Assembly (NCBI RefSeq): GCF_002251755.1
Contig: NZ_NOXT01000115.1
Coordinates: 20,857 to 84,856, forward strand
Direction of reading: 5' to 3'
Source of the DNA: Sandarakinorhabdus cyanobacteriorum
GTDB lineage: Bacteria; Pseudomonadota; Alphaproteobacteria; Sphingomonadales; Sphingomonadaceae
DNA: 64,000 nt
The notes beneath the pieces were generated by a model. The model searched no databases. It saw only the letters and a program-made list of their open reading frames with translations, and was not told the DNA's origin. Shown here piece by piece: positions 18,285-27,803 of this stretch. The translations under genes were made by a program, and so were the position numbers. Positions within the stretch are counted from its first letter, which is position 1. Every line of letters begins with the position of its first letter.

Positions 18285-19259
18285 ATGCTGCGCATTTTTT
18301 CCGCCACCGGCAACCGCATCCTTGGCGATGGAGAGGCGCTGCCGGCCGATGCGGTGTGGATCGATCTGCTCAACCCGACCCCGGCCGAAGAGGCGCTGGT
18401 GGAAGCGGCGCTGGGCTTTGACGTGCCCACCGCCGACGACATGGCCGAAATCGAGACATCAAGCCGGCTCTATATCGACAATGATGCCATCGTGATGACG
18501 GTGACGCTGGCCACCGGCATCATCACCGAACATCCGGAAACCTGCGCGGTCAGCTTCGTGCTCGGTCGCCATCATCTGGTGACGGTGCGCTATCACGAGG
18601 TGCGCAGCTTTGACCGGTTTGCGGCGTTGGTGACCCGCAGCCCCGAAACCTGCGCCGGGCCGGCGATGGCGCTGATGGCACTGATCGATACGATCGTGGA
18701 CCGGCTGGCCGATGGCTTTGAACATATCGGCCGCGAGGTGGACGCAATCTCGCGCGCCGCCTTTCGCCGGGTCGATGTGACCGAACCCGGCCGGCAGCAG
18801 CGCCGGTCGAACCTGGCGCTGCAGGCGCTGCTCACGCGGCTGGGCGGGGCGCAGGATGCGCTGTCAAAGGCGCGCGAATCGTCGGTGTCCCTCACCCGGG
18901 CGCTGTCGTTCCTGCAGTTCGCGGCACCGAAGGATGCGGGCCTTGCTGCCCAGATCAAGACGCAGCTGCGCGATCTGGCCAGCCTGTCGGACCAGGCGAC
19001 CTATATTGGCGGCAATCTCACCTTCCTGCTCGATGCCACGCTGGGCCTGATCAGCATCGAACAGAATGCGGTGTTCAAGATTTTCTCGGTGGCCAGCATC
19101 ATCTTTTTGCCGCCCACACTGGTGGCCGGCATTTACGGCATGAATTTCGCGCATATGCCGGAACTGCAGTGGCTGTGGGGCTATCCGATGGCGCTGGGCA
19201 TCATGCTGGCGGCGGCCATCCTGCCCTATGCCCTGTTCCGCTGGCGCGGCTGGCTCTGA
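18285..19259 (+). CDS. corA: CorA-type magnesium/divalent cation channel
   Basis: This 324-residue protein has the CorA layout: a soluble N-terminal domain, a long stalk helix (about 200-260), then two C-terminal helices with the signature Gly285-Met286-Asn287 (GIYGMNFAHMPEL) and a basic C-terminal tail. It carries Mg2+, and possibly Co2+ or Ni2+, across the inner membrane. ATG 18285 (MLRIFSATG) gives the usual length; ATG 18273 four codons earlier is possible. It is divergent from the cytochrome b gene. Confidence 0.93.
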   Translation: MLRIFSATGNRILGDGEALPADAVWIDLLNPTPAEEALVEAALGFDVPTADDMAEIETSSRLYIDNDAIVMTVTLATGIITEHPETCAVSFVLGRHHLVTVRYHEVRSFDRFAALVTRSPETCAGPAMALMALIDTIVDRLADGFEHIGREVDAISRAAFRRVDVTEPGRQQRRSNLALQALLTRLGGAQDALSKARESSVSLTRALSFLQFAAPKDAGLAAQIKTQLRDLASLSDQATYIGGNLTFLLDATLGLISIEQNAVFKIFSVASIIFLPPTLVAGIYGMNFAHMPELQWLWGYPMALGIMLAAAILPYALFRWRGWL

Positions 19260-19262
19260 CCC

Positions 19263-19622
19263 TCAAGGCGGATCGAGCGCGCAGCCATATTCCGGATCAA
19301 AGCGCGCGGTGCGGCTGGAGAGCAGCGGCACCCGGGCGGTGACGGTCCGCTTCGCCGTGTCATCCTCGATCTGGACCACCTCGGTGCCCGGCTCGCGGTC
19401 GGTCTCGCAACTGGCCATGTCGCGCCCGCCGACATAGCGGCAGGAACAGACGACATGGGCGATATAGCCGGTGGCGAGCTGGGCCTGCTTGCCAGTGGTG
19501 GAATATCTGAGGCCGAGCCAGCCGCCGGCCGCGAGGGTGAGGAGCAGCACCGGACCCCACACCAGCCAGCGGATGCGGCGGGTGGGAGCAGGCGGCGGCG
19601 ATGACGTGTCACTTGCCAGCAT
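19263..19622 (-). CDS. Hypothetical single-span membrane protein
   Basis: This 119-residue protein has one N-terminal helix (about 20-40) and an exported domain with the cysteine-rich segment VVCSCRYVGGRDMASCETD, followed by a short beta-like domain ending EYGCALDPP. The cysteines may form disulfides. It is divergent from a serine hydrolase whose start is 27 bp away, so the two share a promoter region. I recognise no family. Confidence 0.65.
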   Translation of the reverse strand: MLASDTSSPPPAPTRRIRWLVWGPVLLLTLAAGGWLGLRYSTTGKQAQLATGYIAHVVCSCRYVGGRDMASCETDREPGTEVVQIEDDTAKRTVTARVPLLSSRTARFDPEYGCALDPP

Positions 19623-19649
19623 GGGGGCAGGGCCTCTAGCGTGGGTTTC

Positions 19650-20741
19650 ATGACAAGGTGCGCAATCCCGGCCCGGCTGGCAAGCCTGCTGCTGTTTCTC
19701 ACAGCGGCCATGCCGGCGGCTGCGCAGCCCCTGGCCGTGCCGGCGCGGATTCCGGCCACGGCGCCGGTTTCGGCACTGCCGGCAGCCGATGCCTTCTTCA
19801 CCGATCCCCGGCTCGGCGAAACCCGGGCGCTGATCGTGATGCAGGGTGGCCAGCGTATCTATGAACGTTATGGCACCGGCATCGGGCCGGGCACGCGGCT
19901 GATCAGCTGGTCGATGGCAAAGTCCATCACCGCCACCCTGATCGGCGAGCTGGTGGGCGACGGCAAATTGCAACTGGATGTGCCCGCCCCGGTGCCGGAA
20001 TGGCGGGCCGACGCGCGCGGCAAGATCACGCTCAGGCAGCTGCTGCACATGGCGTCGGGCGTTAAGCATATCGAGGCCGGGCCGCAGCCCGAGATTGCCG
20101 ACACCAACCGCGCGCTGTTTGCCGACACATCGGCCGATATCTACAAGGCGGCGGTGACCGAGCCGGCCGAGGTGCCGCCGGGCACGCGCTTTCAATACAA
20201 CACGCTGACCAGCCATATCCTCGCCCGCATCGTGGCCGACAGCATCGCACCCGGTGCCGATCCGGCGACGCGGCGGGCGAAAACCCGCCAGTTCATCAAT
20301 GATCGCCTGGCCGGGCCGGCGGGCATGCCATCGCTGCTGTGCGAATTCGATCCGGCCGGCACGCTTTATGGCGGTTCGCTCTGCCATGCGACCGCGCGGG
20401 ACTGGGCGGCCTTTGGCCAGCTTTATCTGGATGGCGGCGTGGTGGCCGGTGTCCAGGTGGTGCGGCCCGATTGGGTGCAGTTCGTGCGCACCCCGTCGCC
20501 GGCCAATCCCGGCTATGGCGGGCAATTCTGGCTGAACCGCCGCCCGGCCGATGGCAAGGATCGCGCCCTGTTCTGGCGTGTCGGCCCGGCCGATGCCTTT
20601 GCCGCCATCGGCCATCTTGGCCAATATGTGATCGTGGTGCCTTCAAAACGGCTGGTGATCGTGCGGCTGGGCAAGACCCAGGATGATGTGCTGCAGCCGG
20701 TGCGCGATGGCCTGGCGCGGCTGGTGGCGAGTGTGCCCTGA
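19650..20741 (+). CDS. Serine hydrolase, class C beta-lactamase/penicillin-binding fold
   Basis: This 363-residue secreted hydrolase has a signal peptide ending around AMPAAAQ (residue 26). It carries the family triad: Ser88-x-x-Lys91 (SMAK) with nucleophile Ser88, Tyr183-x-Asn185 (QYNT), and GHLG near the C-terminus in place of KTG. Members of this fold include esterases, peptidases and beta-lactamases. The HxG variant suggests an esterase or amidase rather than a true lactamase, but this is inference. ATG 19650 is preferred to GTG 19641. The stop overlaps the next start by one base. Confidence 0.88.
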   Translation: MTRCAIPARLASLLLFLTAAMPAAAQPLAVPARIPATAPVSALPAADAFFTDPRLGETRALIVMQGGQRIYERYGTGIGPGTRLISWSMAKSITATLIGELVGDGKLQLDVPAPVPEWRADARGKITLRQLLHMASGVKHIEAGPQPEIADTNRALFADTSADIYKAAVTEPAEVPPGTRFQYNTLTSHILARIVADSIAPGADPATRRAKTRQFINDRLAGPAGMPSLLCEFDPAGTLYGGSLCHATARDWAAFGQLYLDGGVVAGVQVVRPDWVQFVRTPSPANPGYGGQFWLNRRPADGKDRALFWRVGPADAFAAIGHLGQYVIVVPSKRLVIVRLGKTQDDVLQPVRDGLARLVASVP

Positions 20742-21225
20742 TGGCTGATTATCGCCTGATCGACATCAAGCTTGATGAACGCACCATCCTGTGGCGCAAC
20801 GCCGATATCGAGCAGGAGCGGCGGGTTGCCATTTTCGATCTGCTGGAAGGCAATGAATTCAAGCCGGTGGCGGCAAGCGATGCCGGGCACCACGGGCCCT
20901 ACAAGCTGCTGCTGGGCGTGGAGGATGGCCGGCTGGAGGTGACGGTTTCGGATGCCGAGGACCGGCCGGTGGACCAGTTCCAGGTTGCGCTGTCCCCGTT
21001 CCGGCGCACCATCCGCGAATATTTCGCCATTTGCGACAGCTATTATCAGGCGATCCGCCAATCCTCGCCCCAACAGATCGAAACCATCGACATGGCGCGG
21101 CGCGGCATCCACAATGATGCGGCCGAGCTGTTGAAGGAACGGCTGGAGACGCGCGCCATCGTCGATTTCGACACCGCGCGCCGGCTGTTCACCCTGATCT
21201 GCGTGCTTCATATCAAAGGCCACTG

Positions 21226-21226
<1 letters not shown>
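20741..21226 (+). CDS. UPF0262 family protein
   Basis: This 161-residue cytoplasmic protein of the alphaproteobacterial UPF0262 family is recognised by [12 protein letters not shown] near the start, the [16 protein letters not shown] segment, and a C-terminal helical half with [18 protein letters not shown] and [18 protein letters not shown]. The function is unknown. It overlaps both the upstream hydrolase and the downstream dcd gene by one base, so the three genes look translationally coupled. Confidence 0.9.
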
Positions 21227-21780
<554 letters not shown>

Positions 21781-21793
21781 ATTCAGGCTAAAT

Positions 21794-21822
21794 CTGGCCA
21801 GAAAGGATCAAAAAATGGCCAG
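21794..21822. promoter_or_regulatory. Inverted repeat around the antitoxin start
   Basis: CTGGCCA (21794-21800) and TGGCCAG (21816-21822) are perfect inverted arms spanning the ribosome site (AAAGGA) and the ATG of the antitoxin gene. It could be an autoregulatory operator, as toxin-antitoxin complexes usually repress their own promoter, or it could mask the start in the mRNA. Confidence 0.45.
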
Positions 21823-22072
21823 ATATTCGGTGGTGGAAGCCAAGAACAATCTTTCCGCCCTGATCGATGCTGCGCAGGCCGGCGAGGAGGTGGTGATCAC
21901 CCGCCATGGCAAGCCGGCAGCCCGGATGGTCCCATCCCGCGCGCCGGAGGAGGCTGAACCGCCATCGATGGCGGTGGTGCTCGATGAATTGCGCCAGTTG
22001 CGTGCATCGGTCCCGGCCACCGGCCTGTCGCGTGCGGCGCTGATCCGGCAATTGCGGGATGAAGGCTATTGA
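21815..22072 (+). CDS. Antitoxin, Phd/YefM family
   Basis: This 85-residue antitoxin begins with the Phd/YefM DNA-binding fold (YSVVEAKNNLSALIDAAQAGEEVVITRHGKPA split over residues 4-35) and has a charged, probably disordered C-terminus that would wrap the toxin. ATG 21815 has AAAGGA upstream. It overlaps the toxin gene by 4 nt (TTGA), giving coupled synthesis. Pairing a Phd-type antitoxin with a PIN toxin is common. Confidence 0.9.
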   Translation: MARYSVVEAKNNLSALIDAAQAGEEVVITRHGKPAARMVPSRAPEEAEPPSMAVVLDELRQLRASVPATGLSRAALIRQLRDEGY

Positions 22073-22494
22073 GCATCTACCTCGATGCCAGCGTGCTGGT
22101 GCCCCTGTTTCACGAAGAGGCCAGCACGGCGGCTGTGACGCGGTTGATGGCCGACCAGGCGCAATCGCCGATCATAAGCCGGTTTGCGGCTGGCGAAACG
22201 GCATCGGCGTTTTCACGATTGTGGCGCATGGCGCTGATCAACAGGGAAACAGCCGATGCCATGCTGGCCGGCCTGGATCGCCTGATCGCAAGTCGCGCTG
22301 CCGTGCCAACGCTGCATGATGCGGATATTGGCGCTGCTGCCGATCTGGTGCGACGATTCGCACTGAAACTGCGCTTGCCCGATGCAATTCATCTGGCCGT
22401 GTGCATGCGGCGCGGTCTCATTCTCGCCACGCTGGACGATCTGCTGGCCGACGCCGCCCGTGCCCTTGGTGTCGCGCATATTGTCCCCGCCTGA
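22069..22494 (+). CDS. PIN-domain toxin, VapC-like
   Basis: This 141-residue PIN nuclease has the acidic Mg2+ site at Asp6 (YLDASVL), Glu43 (AGETASAF), Asp105 (RLPDAIHLA) and Asp123/124 (TLDD). Proteins of this type cleave RNA, often tRNA or rRNA, when the antitoxin is degraded. Translation starts at TTG, overlapping the antitoxin stop. No better start is available, because residue 6 must be the first catalytic Asp. All four acidic positions are intact, so the toxin should be active. Confidence 0.9.
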   Translation: MSIYLDASVLVPLFHEEASTAAVTRLMADQAQSPIISRFAAGETASAFSRLWRMALINRETADAMLAGLDRLIASRAAVPTLHDADIGAAADLVRRFALKLRLPDAIHLAVCMRRGLILATLDDLLADAARALGVAHIVPA

Positions 22495-22537
22495 TTTGCC
22501 GTTGGCCAAGGGGCTGGCGCCCCGCTAACGACGCAGC

Positions 22538-23425
22538 ATGAACGCCGCGACCCCCACCATGCGCGATGGCCTGATCGCGGGCCTTGGCGCCTATGTGATC
22601 TGGGGCCTGATGCCGCTCTATCTGCGGCTGATGCAGGGTGTGCCGGCCGGCGATGTGCTGGGCCATCGCATCGCCTGGTCGCTGCTGGTGCTGTCGCTGG
22701 TGCTGGCCCTGTCGGCCGGCTGGCAGCGGCTGCGGCCGATCCTGGCCAACCGCCGCCTGCTGCTGCTGTTGCTCGCTTCGGCGCTGGCCATCGGGGTCAA
22801 CTGGCTGGTCTATACCTGGGCGATCCTCGCCGGCCATGCGCTCGACACGTCGCTGGGCTATTTCATCAATCCGCTGCTCAACGTGCTGTTCGGTGTCGCG
22901 CTGCTGGGCGAACGGCTGTCGCGGTTGCAATGGGCGGCGGTGGCGCTCGCGGCAGCCGGGGTGGCGGTGCAGACCATCGCTTTGGGCTATCTGCCGTGGA
23001 TCAGCCTGACGCTGGCGGTGTCCTTCGGCCTTTATGGCCTGTTCCGCAAGAAGGCGGCGGTGGATGGCCTGTCGGGCCTGTTTGTCGAAACCCTGCTGCT
23101 GGCGCCGCTGGCGCTCGGCTGGCTCGCCACCCGGCCCTACAGCCTCACGGATCTGCCCGGTTGGCAGCTGGCGGTGCTGGCGGCGAGCGGGGTGGTGACG
23201 GCGACGCCGCTGCTGTTGTTCGGCCGGGCGGCGCGGGTGCTGCCGCTGTCCACCCTTGGCCTGCTGCAATATCTGTCGCCCACGCTGGTGATGATCGAGG
23301 CGGTGACGCTGTTTGGCGAAACCCTCAGCCCGGCGCGGCTGGCGGCGTTCGGCTGCATCTGGGCGGGCCTGGCGCTCTACACCTGGAGCATGCGGCCAGT
23401 GGCGCAACCTGCCGCAACACGCTAA
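22538..23425 (+). CDS. rarD: EamA family transporter RarD
   Basis: This 295-residue inner-membrane protein has about ten hydrophobic helices and two EamA repeats. MRDGLIAGLGAYVIWGLMPLYLRLM at the start (residues 8-32) and HRIAWSLL match RarD, and FFINPLLNVLFG-type and YLSPTLVMIEA segments mark the ends of the repeats. RarD proteins are drug/metabolite transporters named from chloramphenicol sensitivity; the true substrate is unknown. It lies 9 bp upstream of murA. Confidence 0.9.
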   Translation: MNAATPTMRDGLIAGLGAYVIWGLMPLYLRLMQGVPAGDVLGHRIAWSLLVLSLVLALSAGWQRLRPILANRRLLLLLLASALAIGVNWLVYTWAILAGHALDTSLGYFINPLLNVLFGVALLGERLSRLQWAAVALAAAGVAVQTIALGYLPWISLTLAVSFGLYGLFRKKAAVDGLSGLFVETLLLAPLALGWLATRPYSLTDLPGWQLAVLAASGVVTATPLLLFGRAARVLPLSTLGLLQYLSPTLVMIEAVTLFGETLSPARLAAFGCIWAGLALYTWSMRPVAQPAATR

Positions 23426-23434
23426 AGCCTGTTC

Positions 23435-24718
23435 ATGGACAAGATCGTCATCCGCGGGGGCCGACCGCTCAAGGGCCGCATCCAGATTTCCGGCGCCAAG
23501 AACGCCGCGCTCACGCTGATGCCGTGCGCGCTGCTCACTGATGAGCCGCTGACCTTGCGCAACCTGCCGCGCCTGGCGGATATCGACACGTTCGGCCATC
23601 TGCTCAACAACCATGGCCTGTCCACCACCATCGAAGGCTCCAGCCCCGATGAATTCGGCCGGGTGATGACGGTCCGCGCCAACCGCATCACCTCAACCCT
23701 CGCTCCCTATGATATCGTGCGCAAGATGCGCGCCTCCATCCTGGTGCTGGGGCCGCTCCTGGCCCGCGCGGGCGAGGCGACCGTGTCGCTGCCGGGCGGC
23801 TGCGCCATCGGCAACCGCCCGATCGATCTGCACCTGAAGGCGCTGGAGCATCTGGGCGCCGAAATCGAGCTCGCCGCCGGCTATGTGAAGGCCACCGCGC
23901 CCAAGGGCGGGCTGCCGGGCGGCAAATATGTCTTCCCGATCGTGTCGGTGGGGGCGACGGAAAATGCGGTCATGGCGGCCGTGCTGGCCAAGGGCGTTTC
24001 CGTGCTGGAAAATGTCGCGCGCGAGCCGGAAATCGTTGATCTGTGCAACTGCCTGGTGGCGATGGGCGCCAAGATCCAGGGCATCGGCACCGAGAAGTTG
24101 ACCATCACCGGTGTGAAGGAACTGCATGGTGCCACCTATGCCGTGATGCCCGATCGCATCGAGGCCGGCAGCTATGCCTGCGCCGCCGCCATCGCGGGGG
24201 GTGAGGTGGAACTGGTCGGCGCGTCGGCCGAGGATCTGGGCGTCACGCTCGACATGCTGCACGAAGCCGGCGTCGAAACCGCGCCGACCGCCGATGGCAT
24301 CATGGTGCGGCGCACCGGCCAGATGAAGGGCATCAATGTCTCGACCGCGCCTTATCCCGGCTTTGCCACCGACATGCAGGCGCAGTTCATGGCGATGCTT
24401 ACCGTGGCCGATGGGGCGTCGCTGCTGACGGAAACCATCTTCGAAAACCGCTTCATGCATGTGCCCGAACTGGCGCGCATGGGGGCGGACATCACGGTGC
24501 GCGGCCGCTCCGCCATCGTGCGCGGCGTGCCGAAGCTGTTTGGCGCGCCGGTGATGGCGACGGACTTGCGCGCCTCCATGAGCCTGGTGCTGGCCGGGCT
24601 GGCGGCGGAAGGTGAAACCACCGTCAGCCGCATCTATCACCTCGATCGCGGTTACGAGCGGCTGGAGGAAAAGCTGCAGGCGGTGGGCGCCGATATCGAG
24701 CGGGTTGGCGATGGCTGA
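23435..24718 (+). CDS. murA: UDP-N-acetylglucosamine 1-carboxyvinyltransferase
   Basis: MurA catalyses the first committed step of peptidoglycan synthesis, adding enolpyruvate from PEP to UDP-GlcNAc. The 427-residue protein has Lys22 and Asn23 in ISGAKNAAL, and the catalytic loop with Cys123 in [11 protein letters not shown]. Cys rather than Asp at this position predicts fosfomycin sensitivity for the enzyme. It overlaps the DUF2948 gene by 8 nt. Confidence 0.97.
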   Translation: MDKIVIRGGRPLKGRIQISGAKNAALTLMPCALLTDEPLTLRNLPRLADIDTFGHLLNNHGLSTTIEGSSPDEFGRVMTVRANRITSTLAPYDIVRKMRASILVLGPLLARAGEATVSLPGGCAIGNRPIDLHLKALEHLGAEIELAAGYVKATAPKGGLPGGKYVFPIVSVGATENAVMAAVLAKGVSVLENVAREPEIVDLCNCLVAMGAKIQGIGTEKLTITGVKELHGATYAVMPDRIEAGSYACAAAIAGGEVELVGASAEDLGVTLDMLHEAGVETAPTADGIMVRRTGQMKGINVSTAPYPGFATDMQAQFMAMLTVADGASLLTETIFENRFMHVPELARMGADITVRGRSAIVRGVPKLFGAPVMATDLRASMSLVLAGLAAEGETTVSRIYHLDRGYERLEEKLQAVGADIERVGDG

Positions 24719-25133
24719 CCCCGGATCGCAGTCCGGGGCAAGCCGATTGGCGCTCCTCGGGCAGGAGCCGGACGACATCGCAACCTTTTCGGCGCTGTTG
24801 CAGGATGCCACGCTGCGGCTGGCCGATGTCGGCTATGATCGCAAGGCGCGGCGCCTGGCCTGCCTCGTCAACCGTTTTCGCCGTGAAGTTGATGCCCCCA
24901 GCCGCATCCGCTGCGCCTTCCGCATCGAAACCGTGGGCGCCGTGCAGCGCGCCGGCTGGCCGGCGGACCCGGAGGCGGTGACGGCGATCCTGTCGCTGGA
25001 CAGGCAGGGCGACTGGCTGGTGATCACCTGTGCCGGCGGCATCGCCATCCGGGCGCGGGTGGAAGTGATCGAGCTGGTGCTGGAGGATATGGGCGAGCCG
25101 TGGGCGACGACGCGGGTGCCCAGCCACGATTGA
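24711..25133 (+). CDS. DUF2948 family protein
   Basis: This 140-residue cytoplasmic protein belongs to a family found next to murA in many Alphaproteobacteria. Typical segments are [32 protein letters not shown] and [18 protein letters not shown]. The function is unknown. It starts inside the end of murA (8-nt overlap), so it is probably translated together with it. Confidence 0.88.
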   Translation: MADPGSQSGASRLALLGQEPDDIATFSALLQDATLRLADVGYDRKARRLACLVNRFRREVDAPSRIRCAFRIETVGAVQRAGWPADPEAVTAILSLDRQGDWLVITCAGGIAIRARVEVIELVLEDMGEPWATTRVPSHD

Positions 25134-25170
25134 CGCGGCCCAACGCTTTGCATCCTGCAACGGCATTTTC

Positions 25171-25201
25171 GCATATTGCATCAACACAAATCGCGAAATG
25201 C
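25171..25201. promoter_or_regulatory. Paired enhancer-like sites upstream of the H-NOX gene
   Basis: GCATATTGC (25171-25179) and GCGAAATGC (25193-25201) fit the consensus GCRWWWTGC, with centres 22 bp apart. A weaker GCATCCTGC at 25150-25158 is spaced 21 bp further upstream. They lie 55-85 bp upstream of the sigma-54 promoter, the usual range for activator sites. Matching pairs occur at 29705-29733 and 38002-38033. Confidence 0.6.
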
Positions 25202-25255
25202 GAAAATCGCGGCGGCGGCTGCCGGCCGGACAGGCTGATTGCTGACCAATCCAAT

Positions 25256-25271
25256 TGGCACGGCTCTTGCC
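25256..25271 (+). promoter_or_regulatory. Sigma-54 promoter of the H-NOX cassette
   Basis: TGGCACGGCTCTTGCC matches the -24/-12 consensus TGGCAC-N5-TTGCW in all but the last base. The predicted transcript starts near 25282, 24 nt ahead of the GTG start codon and just upstream of its GGAG ribosome site. Confidence 0.8.
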
Positions 25272-25305
25272 AATAGGTGGAGAGGGCCGTTGCACGGAGC
25301 GCATA

Positions 25306-25848
25306 GTGAAGGGCGTCATCTTTTCGGAAATGATCCGATGGGTCGAAGAATGCCTTTCGCCGGCGGTGGCCGACCGGATGATTACTGGCGCGAATTTGCC
25401 AAACGAGGGCAGCTACACCTCGGTCGGCAGCTATCCGCACCAGGAAGCCTTGGCGATGATGGGTCAACTCGTCGAGATCACCGGTCGGCCAGCGCATGAC
25501 CTGTGCCATGATTATGGCTATTGGCTCGCCACCCGCTTCGTGCAGCTTTATCCGCAGATGTTCAACGGCTACACCGATGCCCTCACCCTGTTGCGCGATA
25601 TCGACAACAAGCACAACACCGAGGTGGTGAAGCTCTATCCCGATGCCCGCACCCCGGCGATCATTGCCAGTGTTGATGGCGAGGATTTGGTGATTTCCTA
25701 TGCCTCGCATCGGCCATTTGCCGATGTGGCATGGGGATTGGTGCATGGTTATATTGCCTATTGTGGCCAAACCGCCCAGTATATCGTCACGCGCGACGAG
25801 ACCACACCCGGACCGCACGCTGCCCGCTTCGTCATCAACCGGGCTTGA
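25306..25848 (+). CDS. H-NOX haem nitric-oxide sensor
   Basis: This 180-residue H-NOX (HNOB) protein is a stand-alone haem sensor. The proximal haem ligand is His103 (DNKHNTEVVKLYP), and the haem-propionate motif Y-x-S-x-R is Tyr132, Ser134, Arg136 (ISYASHRPF), both one residue from their positions in the well-studied Thermoanaerobacter protein. No tyrosine occurs in 137-145, where an O2-binding distal Tyr would lie, so selective NO binding is inferred. GTG 25306 is chosen because GGAG precedes it and VKGVIFSEM is the usual N-terminus. It is first in an operon with a hybrid kinase and Hpt protein, its likely targets. Confidence 0.93.
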   Translation: MKGVIFSEMIRWVEECLSPAVADRMITGANLPNEGSYTSVGSYPHQEALAMMGQLVEITGRPAHDLCHDYGYWLATRFVQLYPQMFNGYTDALTLLRDIDNKHNTEVVKLYPDARTPAIIASVDGEDLVISYASHRPFADVAWGLVHGYIAYCGQTAQYIVTRDETTPGPHAARFVINRA

Positions 25849-25892
25849 GCGCCGCGGTGATGCGGCACTAGAGTGCGCCGTGTGCAGGGAGC

Positions 25893-27803
25893 ATGAGCGT
25901 GGCGGCTGGTTTTGACCCACGGATCGCCAATCTGGAGGCCGAGATCGAGCTGCTGAGTCGCAGGCTCGCCCGCGCCGAACGCGCCCGCTCCGAAGCCGAA
26001 GCCCTGCTCGAAGACAAGAGCCGCGTGCTGGCCAACGCCAACCGCGAATTGCGCGCCAATCGCGAACTGCTGCGCGGCCAGCTTGATCAACGCACCCGCC
26101 AGCTGCTCGATGCCCAGCGGGTCGCGGGCTTTGGCACCATGGTCTGGGATGTGGAGCGCAAGGTCGGCGAACTTTCCCCTCATGCCCAGGCCCTGCTCGG
26201 CATGCCGGGCGTTGATGAAATCGACACGCTGAGCATCTTCGATCACCTCACCCACCCAGATGATCGCCAGCCATTGCGCGATTATGCCACCCTGATGATC
26301 CGCCGCGCCGTGGCATTGCGCGCCAATCCGCTGGCCGAGGCGCCAGCCTGCCCCAGGGGCCATGCCGCCACCGAACATTGCGCCACCTGCCGCGACCGCC
26401 GCCAGTGTGATGACATGTTCGAAGTGCGCATCCAGCCGGGCGGCGGTGTTGAGCGCAACCTGCGCCTCAAGGCCCAGGTGCATATCCCGGCCAATCTGGG
26501 CAAGGTGCTGGTGTTCCTCACCATCCAGGATGTCACCGCCGAGCTGGCTGCGGCCCGTGAAGCCGAACGGCTGCGCCTTCAGGATCAGCAGCGCCTGGCA
26601 GACCTCGAAGCCCTGACCCGCGATCTGGAACAGGCACGCCAGGCCGCCGAACAGGCCAATGCCGCCAAGAGCCGGTTCCTGGCGATGATGAGCCACGACA
26701 TCCGCACGCCGATGAACGGCGTGATCGGCATGCTGCAATTGTTCGATGATGCCGGCTTGACCGAGGACCAGCGCCGCACCATCAGCCATGTGCGCGCCAG
26801 CAGCGAGCAGTTGCGCATGTTGCTGGACGACATCATCGATCTGGAGCGGGCCGAATCCGGCAAGCTCACCCTCAACCCGCAACCGCTTGGCCTGTCGGAA
26901 TTCCTGCACGATGCCATCGGCTTCTGGCAAAAGGTCGCGGCCGAAAAGGGCCTGGAGATGACGCTCGAGCGTGCCGCCTTCATTCCCGGTCAGAAACTGG
27001 TGGAATGGGTTCTGGCTGATCGATACCGCCTGCGCCAGCTGGTGGACAATATGCTGAGCAATGCCATCAAATATACGCGGGCCGGCAGCATCCGCATCCG
27101 CATGGGCAATATTGCACCGGGTCGCGCCCGCTATGAGGTGATCGATACCGGCATCGGCATTCCAGAAGCCCGGCGCCGCGAATTGTTCGAGGATTTTGGC
27201 CAACTGCGCATGGATGGTGTGGGGGAGGGTGGCGCCGGTCTCGGTCTTGCCATTTGCCGCCGCATTGTCGAGCTGATGGGCGGCACCATCGGCGTGGATG
27301 GCAATGAAGATGGCCCTGGCAGCCGTTTCTGGATCGAATTGCCAATCACCCATATCCCGCCGCCACAACAACCCAGCCGCCCGGCCTCGCTTCTGCTGAC
27401 ACGGCCTGATGGCGGCCGTCCGCGTATCCTTGTGGCAGAAGACTTTGAAACCAACCGCATCGTGGCGCGTGGCCTGCTCGGCCGGCTGGGCTGTGATGTC
27501 GAACTGGTCAACGATGGCGAAGCCGCCGTTGACCGCGCTGCCATCGGCGGCATCGATCTGGTGCTGATGGACATATCGATGCCGGTGATGAGCGGCATCG
27601 AGGCGACCCGCCAGATCCGCGCCCTGCCGGGGCCGGAGGCTACCGTGCCCATCCTGGCGCTGTCGGCCTATTCCCGGCCTGAGGAACTGGAGCCAATCCT
27701 TACCGCCGGCGCCTGCGGCCACGTCGGCAAGCCGATCCGCATCGAGGAACAGCACATGGCCATCGCCCGCATCCTGCTACCGGGAGCTTGCCCGGATGCC
27801 TGA
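25893..27803 (+). CDS. H-NOX-associated hybrid histidine kinase
   Basis: This 636-residue soluble hybrid kinase has an N-terminal coiled coil (about 8-78), a PAS-like domain (about 80-225), a second coiled coil, HisKA with phosphoacceptor His268 (MMSHDIRTPMNG), HATPase with DNMLSNAIKYT, DTGIGIP and GAGLGLAIC, and a C-terminal receiver with phosphoacceptor Asp in LVLMDISMPVMSG. No membrane helix is seen, fitting regulation by a cytoplasmic H-NOX. The PAS region contains an unusual cluster, Cys153, His157, His162, Cys163, Cys166 and Cys172, which could bind metal or sense redox. It overlaps the Hpt gene by 8 nt. From family knowledge, NO-bound H-NOX usually inhibits its kinase. Confidence 0.93.
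   Translation: MSVAAGFDPRIANLEAEIELLSRRLARAERARSEAEALLEDKSRVLANANRELRANRELLRGQLDQRTRQLLDAQRVAGFGTMVWDVERKVGELSPHAQALLGMPGVDEIDTLSIFDHLTHPDDRQPLRDYATLMIRRAVALRANPLAEAPACPRGHAATEHCATCRDRRQCDDMFEVRIQPGGGVERNLRLKAQVHIPANLGKVLVFLTIQDVTAELAAAREAERLRLQDQQRLADLEALTRDLEQARQAAEQANAAKSRFLAMMSHDIRTPMNGVIGMLQLFDDAGLTEDQRRTISHVRASSEQLRMLLDDIIDLERAESGKLTLNPQPLGLSEFLHDAIGFWQKVAAEKGLEMTLERAAFIPGQKLVEWVLADRYRLRQLVDNMLSNAIKYTRAGSIRIRMGNIAPGRARYEVIDTGIGIPEARRRELFEDFGQLRMDGVGEGGAGLGLAICRRIVELMGGTIGVDGNEDGPGSRFWIELPITHIPPPQQPSRPASLLLTRPDGGRPRILVAEDFETNRIVARGLLGRLGCDVELVNDGEAAVDRAAIGGIDLVLMDISMPVMSGIEATRQIRALPGPEATVPILALSAYSRPEELEPILTAGACGHVGKPIRIEEQHMAIARILLPGACPDA

Noticed and set aside
19650..20741. Calling the serine hydrolase a beta-lactamase
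   Set aside because: SxxK and YxN are present, but the third motif reads HLG rather than KTG. Many esterases and peptidases share this form, so resistance should not be inferred.
25758..27755. A 665-codon open frame antisense to the hybrid kinase
   Set aside because: The plus strand carries all kinase motifs in order, and the antisense product has no recognisable domain.
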